Part shown: positions 1-8,771 of the stretch, in pieces | Position numbering within the stretch: position 1 is the first letter of the stretch | Layout: every line of letters begins with the position of its first letter | Assembly: GCF_014884385.1 (NCBI RefSeq) | Contig: NZ_WKFH01000003.1 | Span: 2,078,001 to 2,142,000, forward strand | Length of the DNA: 64,000 nt | Source of the DNA: Phycobacter azelaicus | GTDB taxonomy: Bacteria; Pseudomonadota; Alphaproteobacteria; Rhodobacterales; Rhodobacteraceae | Reading direction: 5' to 3' | Notes under the pieces: generated by a model | The model's input: the letters and a program-made list of their open reading frames with translations, nothing else | What the model was told of the DNA's origin: nothing | Database searches by the model: none | Program-made: the position numbers and the translations under genes

Positions 1-989
1 GGCTTTTGGATCTGTCCCTTCTGGACAAGAGTTATGAGGATTGGTCAGCAGAGGTTCTGGCGCGGATCGATGCACGCAGCCAAGCGCAGGGTTTTATGGC
101 GGCGATTTCCTCTTGCGACGGCGATGCGCCCCATGATGAGCCACTGGCGCAGGCCGTTGCTGCGGCCTTTACCGAGTACCTGAAAGCAGCCCGTGAGGCG
201 GGGTTTTACGACTGCACGCCCGGGCGGTTTCTACTGCCGGGGGATCTGGCGGGATCGCCGGTTTTGACCTTTGCGCCGGTGCGGGCCGGGCAGGCAAAGG
301 CGCCGCGTGGCAGCCTGCGCCGCGAGATGGCGCGCCGCTATGAGGCTTACAAGACGCAGGTGGTGCGGCCCTTTTTCAGGGATCATTTCTCGCGCATTGA
401 CCGTCAGGTGGTGCTGGTGGATGCGCTGGGTGCCATTCACTCTGGCCCGCCCGCAGTCGAGGATCTGCGCCAGTCGATGGCGGATATCCTCGGCGCATTC
501 CGACCCGGTCGCAATCGGTTTCTGACGCGGGTTCTGGGTGGCAAACGGGTAGAGAGGATCCTCTTTGCAGCCACAAAGGCGGATCATCTGCACCACGAGC
601 AGCACCCGCAGTTGACTTCCATTATCGAGGCTTTGACCCGCGATGCGCAGGACCGGGCCCGTTTTGCCGGGGCGGAGACGGCGGCGCTCGCACTGGCCTC
701 GATCCGGGCGACAACCGAAGAAATGCGCCGACACGAAGGGCGGGATCTTCCCTGCGTGCGCGGCACCCTGCTGGACAGTGGGAAACAGGCCGCCTTTTAT
801 CCTGGTGCCTTGCCTCAGGATCCGGGCAAACTGCTGGTCCCGGCGCGGCAAGGGGTCGAACGCTGGCTCGAAGGTGACTATCAGACCATGCGCTTTGCCC
901 CGGCGACCCTTGATCTGAAACCCGGGGACGGCCCGCCCCACATTAGGTTGGATCGGGCTGCGGAGTTCCTGATCGGAGACCGGCTATGA
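1..989 (+). CDS. YcjX-family (DUF463) P-loop GTPase-like protein, 5' end missing
   Basis: The reading frame is open from the left edge (codons in register from base 3), so the N-terminus with the Walker A motif lies outside the window. The visible ~328 residues match the C-terminal two thirds of the YcjX family, which is normally about 470 residues. ATKADHL at about residues 189-195 of the visible part fits a G4-type [NT]KxD nucleotide-base motif. In enterobacteria YcjX is co-induced with the membrane protein YcjF in envelope and heat stress; its biochemical role is not settled. Its stop overlaps the next start as ATGA, which points to one translationally coupled operon with the acetyltransferase and the YcjF-like gene. 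Family assignment is by recognition, without alignment. Confidence 0.8.
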   Translation, partial: LLDLSLLDKSYEDWSAEVLARIDARSQAQGFMAAISSCDGDAPHDEPLAQAVAAAFTEYLKAAREAGFYDCTPGRFLLPGDLAGSPVLTFAPVRAGQAKAPRGSLRREMARRYEAYKTQVVRPFFRDHFSRIDRQVVLVDALGAIHSGPPAVEDLRQSMADILGAFRPGRNRFLTRVLGGKRVERILFAATKADHLHHEQHPQLTSIIEALTRDAQDRARFAGAETAALALASIRATTEEMRRHEGRDLPCVRGTLLDSGKQAAFYPGALPQDPGKLLVPARQGVERWLEGDYQTMRFAPATLDLKPGDGPPHIRLDRAAEFLIGDRL

Positions 990-1468
990 CTCCGACGCTG
1001 CGCCCCGCGCGATCAACGGATGCCGGACAAATGGGTGAGATCCTGCACCGCTTTACCCGCGAGACCACCTGGATGCCTGATCTTTATACAGGGGCAGAGG
1101 CTATTGCGTTTTGCGGTGTGATGATCGACCGGGGCTGGGTTACCGTGGCTGAAACCGATCAGGGCATCGTCGGGTTTCTGGCGCGGGATGGAGCTGAGAT
1201 CTGCTCTCTTTATTTGGCGGCCGAGGCCTGCGGGCAGGGCATTGGAAAGCGGCTTTTGGATGCTGCAAAAGGGGAGGTCAGCAGGGCCGACCAAGCCCCA
1301 CGCCTGAGCCTTTGGACCTTCCAGGCCAATAAGGGCGCGCAGCGGTTCTATCGGCGTGAAGGGTTTACCGAAGTCCGGCGCAGCGATGGAACCCGAAACG
1401 AAGAGGGGCTGCCGGATATCGAGTACGTCTGGCGGCCGCGTAGGGAAAAACTGGAGATGACGGCATGA
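986..1468 (+). CDS. GNAT-family N-acetyltransferase
   Basis: A 160-residue single-domain GNAT protein expected to move an acetyl group from acetyl-CoA to an unknown amine. The acetyl-CoA loop is visible as ACGQGIGKRLLDAA near residues 81-94 (the [RQ]xxGxG/A signature). The C-terminal part carries the usual ANKGAQRFYRREGF element near residues 114-127. The start overlaps the stop of the YcjX-like gene by ATGA, and its own stop overlaps the next start in the same way, so it is co-translated inside a ycjX-ycjF-like pair. This position suggests a linked envelope-stress function, but that is inference; the substrate cannot be read from sequence. Confidence 0.85.
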   Translation: MTPTLRPARSTDAGQMGEILHRFTRETTWMPDLYTGAEAIAFCGVMIDRGWVTVAETDQGIVGFLARDGAEICSLYLAAEACGQGIGKRLLDAAKGEVSRADQAPRLSLWTFQANKGAQRFYRREGFTEVRRSDGTRNEEGLPDIEYVWRPRREKLEMTA

Positions 1469-2499
1469 CCCAGGGTCCCGTGGTTTTCGATCTGGAGCAC
1501 GACCCCCAGCCTGCACCCAAGGTGAGTGAGGCTGCGCCGGTGCCTGACATTGCACCTGCGGGCGGGAGCGATTCATCCCCTGTGGCGCTGGAGCAGGCCG
1601 TCTTGATCGCGGCGCGTCCCCGCTCGCGTCTGTCGCGGTGGTTCTGGGGGATACTCCTGTCGCTGTTTGGGGCAGCGGCCTCTCTCGCGGTTTGGGATTT
1701 CGCCACCTCCTTGGTCGCGCGCTTGCCGGTTCTGGGCTGGGCGGTGAGTGCGGGGCTGGTGGCCTTGCTGATTCTGGCGCTGATCATGCTGGTGCGGGAA
1801 GGGCTGGCACTGGCTCGGTTGCGCCGGGTGGATGATTTGCGCAGTCGCGCTGCGCAGGTGCGGACCGCAGCCGCGGTGAATATGAGCGCCGCGCGCGAGA
1901 TTGAGGGCCAGATAAACGGGTTTTACGCCCATCGCAAAGATCTCAGCTGGCCGCGCGCGCGTCTGGCGGAGCGCAGCGGGGAGGTTATGGATGGTGACGC
2001 TGTTCTGGACCTTGTCGAAGAGGAGCTGCTGGCGCCGCTTGATGCCCGCGCGCTGGTAGAGGTTGAGGCCGCGGCCCGGCAGGTGGCGCTGGTGACGGCG
2101 CTGGTGCCGTTGGCGCTTGCTGATGTCGTGGTGGCGCTTTCGGCCTCGGTGCGGATGATCCGCCGCGTGGCCGAGATATACGGTGGCCGGTCTGGCCTTT
2201 TCAGTTCATGGCGGCTGATGCGGGCGGTTCTGGCGCATCTCGTTGCAACCGGAGCCGTGGCGGCAGGCGATGATATGCTCGAATCGGTTCTGGGAGGATC
2301 GGTGCTGTCCAAGTTGTCGCGCCGGTTTGGCGAGGGCGTGGTGAACGGTGCACTTTCGGCGAGGGTTGGCATCGCCGCGATGGAAGTATGCCGCCCGATG
2401 CCGTTTTCCGCAGGTCGGAAGCCTTCGACCCGAAAGGTGGTGCAAGGGGCGCTGTCCGGCTTGTTTTCCAAGCGAAAAACCGACCCGCAATCCAAGTAA
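1465..2499 (+). CDS. YcjF-like (TIGR01620/DUF697) inner-membrane protein
   Basis: A 344-residue protein with a Pro/Ala-rich cytoplasmic N-terminus (about 1-55), two close membrane segments (about 58-80 and 88-110), then a DUF697-like region around residues 190-320. It begins at an ATG that overlaps the acetyltransferase stop (ATGA). YcjF is the usual membrane partner of YcjX, and the two are separated here only by the acetyltransferase. No catalytic motif is visible. The role is probably in the envelope stress response together with YcjX; the mechanism is unknown. Confidence 0.8.
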   Translation: MTQGPVVFDLEHDPQPAPKVSEAAPVPDIAPAGGSDSSPVALEQAVLIAARPRSRLSRWFWGILLSLFGAAASLAVWDFATSLVARLPVLGWAVSAGLVALLILALIMLVREGLALARLRRVDDLRSRAAQVRTAAAVNMSAAREIEGQINGFYAHRKDLSWPRARLAERSGEVMDGDAVLDLVEEELLAPLDARALVEVEAAARQVALVTALVPLALADVVVALSASVRMIRRVAEIYGGRSGLFSSWRLMRAVLAHLVATGAVAAGDDMLESVLGGSVLSKLSRRFGEGVVNGALSARVGIAAMEVCRPMPFSAGRKPSTRKVVQGALSGLFSKRKTDPQSK

Positions 2500-2793
2500 A
2501 CAAATTCCCAAAGAGAAAGAGGGTCGCTCTTGGCGCTGTTGCCCGGAATCTGGCTGTCCGACGACGACCTTGCCCGGTTGAGCCTGGTGCCGCTTGAGCG
2601 GTGCGCGTTGCGCCGCACAGGCCCCAAGGGCGCCAGGGGGAGATGGTGCGGGCGCCTCAACCGCGCTCAAACGCGCGCGGGAGCATCGGGAGCATCTGGG
2701 GGCTGGGATGCGCGCATTTGGTCTCTTGATCTGACGCAAGGCTGAGGAGGTGAAAGAGGCTAGTCTGGTGGGCATCAGGAAAGGACGCCCGCC

Positions 2794-3507
2794 ATGGCAG
2801 AAGAACACGGCCACAGCCAGCAGGAAATCAGGGATCGTATCGGCTCGCCGCCGGGGCGCGGTGTGCTTCGAGACGTGGTCTATGGCGGCATCGATGGCTC
2901 GGTCACGACCTTTGCGATCGTGGCAGGCGTTGCGGGTGCGGGGCTGTCGCCTTTCGTGATCGTCGCACTTGGCCTTGCGAATGTGCTGGCCGATGGGTTT
3001 TCCATGGCAGCAGGCAACTACTCTGGAACCAAGGCCGAACTGGACGATATCCGGCGCCTGCGCCAGATCGAAAACCAGCATATCGATGCCCACCCAGATG
3101 GAGAGCGCAGCGAGGTGCGCGAAATCCTACGGCTTAAAGGGCTGAGTGGACGGGTTCTGGAAGAAGCCACCGATGAGATCTGCAAGAGCCGCGAGACTTG
3201 GATCGACCTGATGATGGAGGGGGAGTACGGCCTTTCTGGTGTCGATCCACGCCCGATGAAGGCGGCCTTGGCCACCTTTGCCGCTTTCCTGGTGGCAGGG
3301 ATGGTGCCGCTGTTGCCTTTTCTGTTCGGGCTGGCGAATGCCTTTGCGATCTCGTCCTGGATGACCATGGCGTGCTTCTTTGCGATAGGTGCCTTCAAAA
3401 GCCGTTGGTCCCTTGCGCCCTGGTGGCGTTCGGGGGGGGAGACCCTGCTCATCGGCGGTGCGGCAGCTGCCATGGCCTATGGTGTGGGGATGTTGTTTCA
3501 CGCCTGA
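2794..3507 (+). CDS. VIT1/CCC1-family transporter
   Basis: A 237-residue membrane protein of the VIT1/CCC1 (DUF125) family, which exports Fe2+ or Mn2+ from the cytoplasm. The N-terminal segment has the family pattern VYGGIDGSVTTFAIVAGVAG at about 29-48, then LGLANVLADGFSMAAGNY at about 60-77. A soluble loop follows (about 80-155), and three further hydrophobic segments lie between about 150 and 237. Such loops bind metal through acidic and Met residues in the eukaryotic and plant homologues; the loop here is Glu/Asp-rich. A good Shine-Dalgarno (GGAAAGGA) precedes the ATG. It stands alone, convergent with the next gene. Confidence 0.85.
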   Translation: MAEEHGHSQQEIRDRIGSPPGRGVLRDVVYGGIDGSVTTFAIVAGVAGAGLSPFVIVALGLANVLADGFSMAAGNYSGTKAELDDIRRLRQIENQHIDAHPDGERSEVREILRLKGLSGRVLEEATDEICKSRETWIDLMMEGEYGLSGVDPRPMKAALATFAAFLVAGMVPLLPFLFGLANAFAISSWMTMACFFAIGAFKSRWSLAPWWRSGGETLLIGGAAAAMAYGVGMLFHA

Positions 3508-3600
3508 AGGCGGTCACAAATGTTTCGCGCGCGAAACGTATTAAAATACTGTTTTAAAGTGTGAAAATCTGGTTTCAGCACCGTTCTCAGCGCGTGCTCG

Positions 3601-3627
3601 CCGAGGCCGGCACAGCAGCGGCCTCGG
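3601..3627. terminator. Candidate hairpin between convergent genes
   Basis: A perfect 9-bp inverted repeat (3601-3609 with 3619-3627) has a 9-nt loop and lies between the convergent transporter and lipoprotein genes. It has no clean run of T on either strand, so an intrinsic terminator is only a weak reading. The AT-rich stretch at 3538-3565 just upstream holds nothing else I can name. Confidence 0.3.
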
Positions 3628-3660
3628 AGGTTTGCTTTCCAGGCGCAAGGCCCGGTGGCT

Positions 3661-4203
3661 CTATTTGAGCATGATTTGCGGAGGGTAGCCGTAGTTGTCC
3701 TGCGATTTGTCGCGCTCACTCGACATGCCCGCCAGAACAGCGGCCCCCAGCAGGCCACCACCCCATAGCATTTGTCCTGCTGCGTCTTGCTGGGCCTTGA
3801 TCTGGGTTAGGTTGGCAACCTCGACGGTTTTTGTGACCGTGTCATCCCCATCCGTGCAGGTGATGGTCATCGGGGGGGTGGCACGGCCAAAGCTGGGCAA
3901 GTTCAATTTTGCTGGAGCTTTGATGCTTCCGGTGAAAGCGACACTTTTCAGCCTGCAGTCCGCTTCGGTCATCGGTGGGTTGGGATCATTGAGGTCGGTA
4001 TTGGCAAAGCCGATCCGGGTAGTGGTTCCGGTTTCCAGCGGCAATTTCTTGCCCGCGGCCGTCAGAGAGATGTTCTTCGATACTGGCAGTTGTTCCGAGC
4101 TTTGCAACGTTTCTGCATAGGTTTGGCTGGGAGTTTGCTCGGAGGAACACGCGGAAACGGTGACGCTGACGGCAATCAGCGCTGGAAGAACGTATGATTT
4201 CAC
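3661..4203 (-). CDS. Small secreted lipoprotein, unknown function
   Basis: A 180-residue protein that starts with a lipoprotein signal: MKSYVLPALIAVSVTVSAC, with the lipobox VSAC and Cys19 as the acylated residue. A short linker follows, then a compact domain with two cysteines (in EADCRLKS and ITCTDGDD) that could form a disulfide in the periplasm. Near residues 141-158 there is a Gly/Ala/Leu-rich hydrophobic stretch (LWGGGLLGAAVLAGM) that could be membrane-associated. I do not recognise a family. It is monocistronic, divergent from ileS and convergent with the VIT1-type transporter. Confidence 0.7.
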   Translation of the reverse strand: MKSYVLPALIAVSVTVSACSSEQTPSQTYAETLQSSEQLPVSKNISLTAAGKKLPLETGTTTRIGFANTDLNDPNPPMTEADCRLKSVAFTGSIKAPAKLNLPSFGRATPPMTITCTDGDDTVTKTVEVANLTQIKAQQDAAGQMLWGGGLLGAAVLAGMSSERDKSQDNYGYPPQIMLK

Positions 4204-4512
4204 AAGAAGGCCCTGTCATAGTTGCATAGTTGATTATGCCATCGTGAATACATCCATGGGGTGCGCGAGGCAACCTTTCATGCGCCCTGGGAAGCAAACG
4301 GGGCCTGTGGCATCGCTCTATCGCTTTACCCTTCCGCGCGACCACCCTATAAGGCGCCCATGTCCCACCGCGCGGCCATCATTATTCGAATTACGAACCC
4401 GGCGCTCTGATCCCCTTTGCAGGAAACGCAAGAGCCGCCGGGCAAAGGTGCTTGAGCCATCGCACCGAACCGAATATCCCAAGACCGAACAGCTATTCAA
4501 AGGACGCCACCG
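4204..4512. other. Intergenic region between lipoprotein gene and ileS
   Basis: This 309-bp divergent intergenic stretch should hold promoters for both flanking genes. I see one promoter-like pair for ileS (separate entry) and the ileS ribosome-binding site AAAGGA near 4499. I see no T-box or other leader structure that I can support, and no small gene with a convincing start. Confidence 0.5.
4324..4352 (+). promoter_or_regulatory. Candidate sigma-70 promoter for ileS
   Basis: CTTTAC (4324-4329) and CTATAA (4347-4352) are separated by exactly 17 bp and lie about 160 bp before the ileS start. The match to the -35 consensus is partial and the match to the -10 is good. This is pattern matching by eye. 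Confidence 0.35.
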
Positions 4513-7434
4513 ATGTGCGCCGACACGCCCCAGACCCCCGACTATAAAGACACGCTGAACCTGCCCAAGACCGATTTCCCCATGCGCGCAGGCCTGCCCA
4601 AGCGCGAGCCCACATGGCTGGAGCGTTGGGCCAAGATCGGCGTCTATGATCGCCTGCGCGAGAACGCCAAGGGTCGCCAGCCCTTTACCCTGCATGATGG
4701 CCCTCCTTATGCGAACGGGCACCTGCACATTGGGCACGCGCTGAACAAGACCATCAAGGACATCATCGTGCGTTCGCACCAGATGATGGGTTTTGATGCG
4801 CGCTATGTGCCGGGCTGGGACTGTCACGGTCTGCCGATCGAGTGGAAGATCGAGGAACAGTACCGCAAGAAGGGCAAGAACAAGGATGCGGTGCCGGTCG
4901 TGGAATTCCGCCAGGAATGCCGCGCCTTTGCCGATGAATGGGTCGATATCCAGCGCGAAGAGTTCAAGCGTCTGGGTATCACCGGCAATTGGGCCGATCC
5001 CTACCTGACAATGGACTACCACGCCGAGGCGGTGATCGCGGGTGAATTCCAGAAATTCCTGATGAACGGAACGCTCTATCAGGGATCGAAACCCGTGATG
5101 TGGTCGCCGGTGGAGAAAACTGCCCTGGCCGAGGCCGAGGTGGAATACCACGACAAGGAAAGCTTCACCATCTGGGTGAAGTTCAAGGTGGCTGAGCCTG
5201 CCGATCACAAACTGGCAGGCGCCTATGTGGTGATCTGGACCACGACTCCGTGGACCATGCCGTCGAACAAGGCCGTGGTTTACGGCGAGGACATTGCCTA
5301 CGGCCTTTACGAGGTGACCGGCACGCCGGAGGAATCCTGGGTCAAGGTGGGTGACAAATACGTGCTGGCCGACAACCTGGCAGCAGATGTGATGAAACGC
5401 GCGCGGCTGGAGGAAGACCAGTACACCCGCGTGGCCGATGTGCCGGTTTCGGACCTTGCCGGTATCGGTCTGACCCACCCGCTGGCAGGAGCCGAGGGCG
5501 GCAACGGCGAATGGGATGACATCCGCGATTTCCGCGCCGCCGATTTTGTGACCGACACCGAAGGCACCGGCTTCGTGCATTGCGCGCCCTCCCACGGGAT
5601 GGAGGAATTCGAACTCTACCGCGACCTCGGCATGCTGGAGCAGGTTATCACCTACAACGTGATGGATGATGGTTCCTTCCGGGCCGATCTGCCCTTCTTT
5701 GGCGGCAAGTATATCCTCAACCGCAAGGGCGGCGAGGGCGATGCCAACAAGGCCGTCATCGACAAACTGGTCGAGGTTGGCGGGCTGATGGCGCGCGGCA
5801 AGATCAAGCACAGCTACCCGCACTCCTGGCGCTCCAAGGCGCCGATCATCTACCGCAACACGCCGCAGTGGTTCGTGGCTGTGGATCGCGAGCTGGGCGA
5901 TGGGCTCGACAATTACGGCAAGACCATCCGTGAACGCGCGCTGACCTCGATCGACCAGCTGGTGAAATGGACACCGCAGACCGGTCGCAACCGTCTTTAT
6001 TCCATGATCGAAGCGCGCCCCGACTGGGTGCTATCGCGCCAGCGCGCCTGGGGCGTGCCGCTGACCTGCTTCACCAAGAAAGGCGCCCTGCCGACCGATT
6101 CCGACTATCTCTTGCGCAATGACGAGGTGAACGCCCGCATCGTTGCCGCATTCGAGGAAAAGGGCGCCGATGTCTGGTACGAGGACGGCTTCAAGGAACA
6201 GGTTCTGGGCGGCATCGTCGACCCAGAGGCCTATGAGCAGGTCTTTGACGTGCTGGATGTGTGGTTCGATTCCGGCTCCACCCATGCCTTCGTGCTGCGC
6301 GACCGCGCCGATGGCACCGAGGACGGCATCGCCGATGTTTATATGGAAGGCACCGACCAGCACCGCGGCTGGTTCCACTCCTCCCTCTTGGAGGCCTGCG
6401 GGACCCTTGGCCGCGCCCCCTATCGCAATGTTGTGACCCACGGCTTTACGCTCGATGAGAAGGGCATGAAGATGTCCAAATCCCTGGGCAACACAATCGT
6501 GCCGGAAAAGGTCGTACAGCAGTACGGCGCCGATATCCTGCGCCTCTGGGTGGCCCAGACCGATTATACCGCCGACCAGCGCATCGGCCCGGAAATTCTG
6601 AAGGGCACTGCTGACAGCTACCGCCGCCTGCGCAATACCATGCGCTTCATGCTGGGTAGCCTTGGCGATTTCACCGAGGACCAGCGCGTCGCGCCCGCCG
6701 ATATGCCCGAGCTGGAACAATGGGTGCTGCACCGCCTGGCCGAGCTGGATCATACCGTGCGCCAAGGCTACAAGGCCTTTGATTTCAATGGTGTGTGGCA
6801 GGCGATCTTCAACTTCGCCACGGTGGACCTGTCGGCCTTCTACTTCGATATCCGCAAGGATGCGCTTTATTGTGATGGTGATACGCTGAATGCCCGCGCC
6901 GCGCGCACTGTGCTCGATATCCTGTTCCACCGGCTGACCACATGGCTCGCGCCGATCCTGGTCTTCACCATGGAAGAGGTCTGGCTGGAACGCTTCCCGG
7001 GTGACGACAGTTCCGTGCATCTGGTGGATATCCCTGAAACTCCCGCTGACTGGCTGAACGAACCCCTGGCGGCAAAATGGGCGTCGATCCGTCAGGCCCG
7101 CCGGGTGGTGACTTCGGCGCTGGAAATCCAGCGTACCGACAAGGTGATCGGTGCCTCGCTTGAGGCTGCCCCGGTGGTGCATGTGCGCGATGCCGAGGTG
7201 CTGGCGGCGCTGAAATCGGTGAATTTCGCCGATATCTGCATCACCTCTGACGTGGTGCTGACCGGTGATCCTGCCCCGGCCGAAGCCTTCCGCATGCCCG
7301 AGGTGGATGGCATTTCGGTGGTCTTTGAAAAGGCTGACGGCGAGAAGTGTCAGCGCTGCTGGAAGATTCAGCCCGACGTCGGCAGCCACGCCCATCCGGG
7401 CGTCTGCGGCCGTTGCAACACCGCCCTTGGCTAA
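4513..7434 (+). CDS. ileS: Isoleucyl-tRNA synthetase
   Basis: A 973-residue class Ia aminoacyl-tRNA synthetase that charges tRNA-Ile with isoleucine in the cytoplasm and edits misactivated valine. The HIGH signature is HLHIGH at residues 70-75 and the KMSKS loop lies at 653-657 (GMKMSKSLGN). The CP1 editing domain sits between them, including TTTPWTMPSN. The C-terminus has a zinc-binding module with CQRCW and CGRC cysteine pairs, typical of bacterial long-form IleRS. Length is usual for alphaproteobacteria. The ATG is preceded by AAAGGA at a good distance. A strong intrinsic terminator follows, so the gene is probably monocistronic. Confidence 0.98.
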   Translation: MCADTPQTPDYKDTLNLPKTDFPMRAGLPKREPTWLERWAKIGVYDRLRENAKGRQPFTLHDGPPYANGHLHIGHALNKTIKDIIVRSHQMMGFDARYVPGWDCHGLPIEWKIEEQYRKKGKNKDAVPVVEFRQECRAFADEWVDIQREEFKRLGITGNWADPYLTMDYHAEAVIAGEFQKFLMNGTLYQGSKPVMWSPVEKTALAEAEVEYHDKESFTIWVKFKVAEPADHKLAGAYVVIWTTTPWTMPSNKAVVYGEDIAYGLYEVTGTPEESWVKVGDKYVLADNLAADVMKRARLEEDQYTRVADVPVSDLAGIGLTHPLAGAEGGNGEWDDIRDFRAADFVTDTEGTGFVHCAPSHGMEEFELYRDLGMLEQVITYNVMDDGSFRADLPFFGGKYILNRKGGEGDANKAVIDKLVEVGGLMARGKIKHSYPHSWRSKAPIIYRNTPQWFVAVDRELGDGLDNYGKTIRERALTSIDQLVKWTPQTGRNRLYSMIEARPDWVLSRQRAWGVPLTCFTKKGALPTDSDYLLRNDEVNARIVAAFEEKGADVWYEDGFKEQVLGGIVDPEAYEQVFDVLDVWFDSGSTHAFVLRDRADGTEDGIADVYMEGTDQHRGWFHSSLLEACGTLGRAPYRNVVTHGFTLDEKGMKMSKSLGNTIVPEKVVQQYGADILRLWVAQTDYTADQRIGPEILKGTADSYRRLRNTMRFMLGSLGDFTEDQRVAPADMPELEQWVLHRLAELDHTVRQGYKAFDFNGVWQAIFNFATVDLSAFYFDIRKDALYCDGDTLNARAARTVLDILFHRLTTWLAPILVFTMEEVWLERFPGDDSSVHLVDIPETPADWLNEPLAAKWASIRQARRVVTSALEIQRTDKVIGASLEAAPVVHVRDAEVLAALKSVNFADICITSDVVLTGDPAPAEAFRMPEVDGISVVFEKADGEKCQRCWKIQPDVGSHAHPGVCGRCNTALG

Positions 7435-7473
7435 CGCCGGGGCGGACCGCCAGTTGCAGGATCGTCACAAGCC

Positions 7474-7515
7474 AAAGCGCCGCCGGAACCCATGATGGGT
7501 CTCGGCGGCGCTTTT
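7474..7515 (+). terminator. Rho-independent terminator after ileS
   Basis: An 11-bp GC-rich perfect stem (7475-7485 with 7503-7513) encloses a second 6-bp stem (ACCCAT/ATGGGT), and the 3' arm runs into TTTT. The position 40 bp after the ileS stop and 35 bp before the end of the convergent gene suggests it ends ileS transcription. The A-run on the other flank could let it work for the opposite gene too. Confidence 0.85.
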
Positions 7516-7549
7516 GGTTGGGTGAGTGGTGAGAGAGTGAGTAGCGGTA

Positions 7550-8047
7550 TTATGCGGCTACTGCCTGCTTTGCGGATGAATAGCTCGCCACCGCATTGAT
7601 GACGCTCATTGGGAGGGGGCCGACGGCACGCCCTGCCAGAAGCGCGACATATTGCTGCCAAAGCGCCTTGGCTGCCGACGAGATTTCGGCCTGTGCGTGC
7701 GAGGAGCTATCATGGTCGATCCCGCCGGATGGGCCTGCCTTGCTGTCCCATTCCGGAGCAAGCCCGATCTCCTTTAGCTGTTGATTGTAGGGCTTGGAGG
7801 GAGGCTCCTGGGCGACGGGCCCGACTTTCAGCTCTTCCTGCTCCAGACCCACCTCACGTTGGATGCGAAAAGCCATGCCCTCGTCACTGCCAAGCTTTCG
7901 CTCGGTTGGTGTGGGGACCTTTTCAGTCTCCTGCACTGCCGTGAGGTGGTAGATCGTGAGGTCTCGCATCATCGGATCGACATGAATCGGGGCGTGTGCT
8001 TTGAATGGGTTCTTCCAGACCGTGTTGTGGGTATCCAGTGTCAGCAT
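7550..8047 (-). CDS. Uncharacterised protein
   Basis: A 165-residue soluble protein with no signal peptide or membrane segment. The N-terminal 110 residues are polar and charged with several Pro and Gln; the last 45 residues (SSAAKALWQQYVALLAGR and onward) look like one or two amphipathic helices. I do not recognise a family or catalytic motif. The start at 8047 has a weak GGGA ribosome-binding site. It is convergent with ileS and divergent from the ogt-like gene, with about 210 bp between the divergent starts, enough for promoters. Coding support is codon usage in keeping with the neighbours plus uninterrupted length. Confidence 0.6.
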   Translation of the reverse strand: MLTLDTHNTVWKNPFKAHAPIHVDPMMRDLTIYHLTAVQETEKVPTPTERKLGSDEGMAFRIQREVGLEQEELKVGPVAQEPPSKPYNQQLKEIGLAPEWDSKAGPSGGIDHDSSSHAQAEISSAAKALWQQYVALLAGRAVGPLPMSVINAVASYSSAKQAVAA

Positions 8048-8259
8048 GTCTCAATCCCGATCTTGTAAACCTGTTCGCGTTCAATCTTCGCAGAGTGTCA
8101 CTCAGCTTGATTTCAGCCGACCGTGGTGGCCGACACGCTCTAAATAAATAACAAAGTAACCTGCTGCTGTGTCGCGCTCGCATGGGCAGGGCGTTGCGAC
8201 AGATGGTTACCAAACCTATACCAAAGGGTGTCGGTGGTGTTAAAATGGAGGGGCGGGAG

Positions 8260-8739
8260 ATGGAGATCTTGTCCGAAGCGAGCTTGCAGTCGCCTGTCGG
8301 GCTGTTGACGCTCACCGCGTCAGGCGGTGCAATCACGGGCCTTTCTTGGGGCGTAACATCATCTGTCATCGCAGTCCCATCAGAGCCTGACGGAATACTG
8401 GCTGAGGCGTTGCAACAGCTCTCGGCCTACTTTGACGGTCGCTTACGGGTCTTTGATCTGCCGCTGCACGTGGCTGGATCGGACTATCAAAGGGCTGTCT
8501 GTGCTGAAATGTCAGCGATCCCGTTTGGCCGGACACGCACCTACGGCGAGCTGGCCCGGCGAATTGGCAGCTCGGCCCAGGCCGTTGGCAATGCCTGCGG
8601 CGCCAATCCCATTCCGATCCTCATTCCTTGCCATCGGGTTCTTGGCAGTTCGGATCTTGGGGGCTTCTCAGGGCGCGGCGGCGTCGAAACGAAGGTAACC
8701 CTGCTGCGCCATGAAGGCGCGGCAGGGCTGCTTATCTGA
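8260..8739 (+). CDS. ogt: Methylated-DNA--protein-cysteine S-methyltransferase
   Basis: A single-turnover repair protein that moves alkyl groups from O6-alkylguanine or O4-alkylthymine to its own cysteine. The active site IPCHRVLGS is present with the acceptor Cys at residue 124 in PCHR. The helix-turn-helix region preceding it (FGRTRTYGELARRIG) is also clear. I place the start at 8260 because GGAGG at 8247-8251 sits 8 bases upstream, giving 159 residues, the normal length for Ogt. In-frame starts at 8245 and 8182 would add residues outside the family. No Ada-type N-terminal zinc domain is present, so this is the constitutive repair type. Neighbours give no operon link. Confidence 0.92.
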   Translation: MEILSEASLQSPVGLLTLTASGGAITGLSWGVTSSVIAVPSEPDGILAEALQQLSAYFDGRLRVFDLPLHVAGSDYQRAVCAEMSAIPFGRTRTYGELARRIGSSAQAVGNACGANPIPILIPCHRVLGSSDLGGFSGRGGVETKVTLLRHEGAAGLLI

Positions 8740-8771
8740 AATCTCCGATGTGGAGCTGTGCTTTGAGACGA

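Noticed and set aside
2530..2745. Small plus-strand frame before the VIT1-like gene
   Set aside because: No ribosome-binding site, odd composition, and no family; left as intergenic.
4204..4512. T-box leader for ileS
   Set aside because: T-boxes are not expected in this group and I see no T-box sequence or specifier loop.
4318..5823. Long antisense frame (501 codons) opposite ileS
   Set aside because: Typical shadow frame of a GC-rich gene. It has no ribosome-binding site, its composition is rich in His, Gln and Gly, and ileS is certain.
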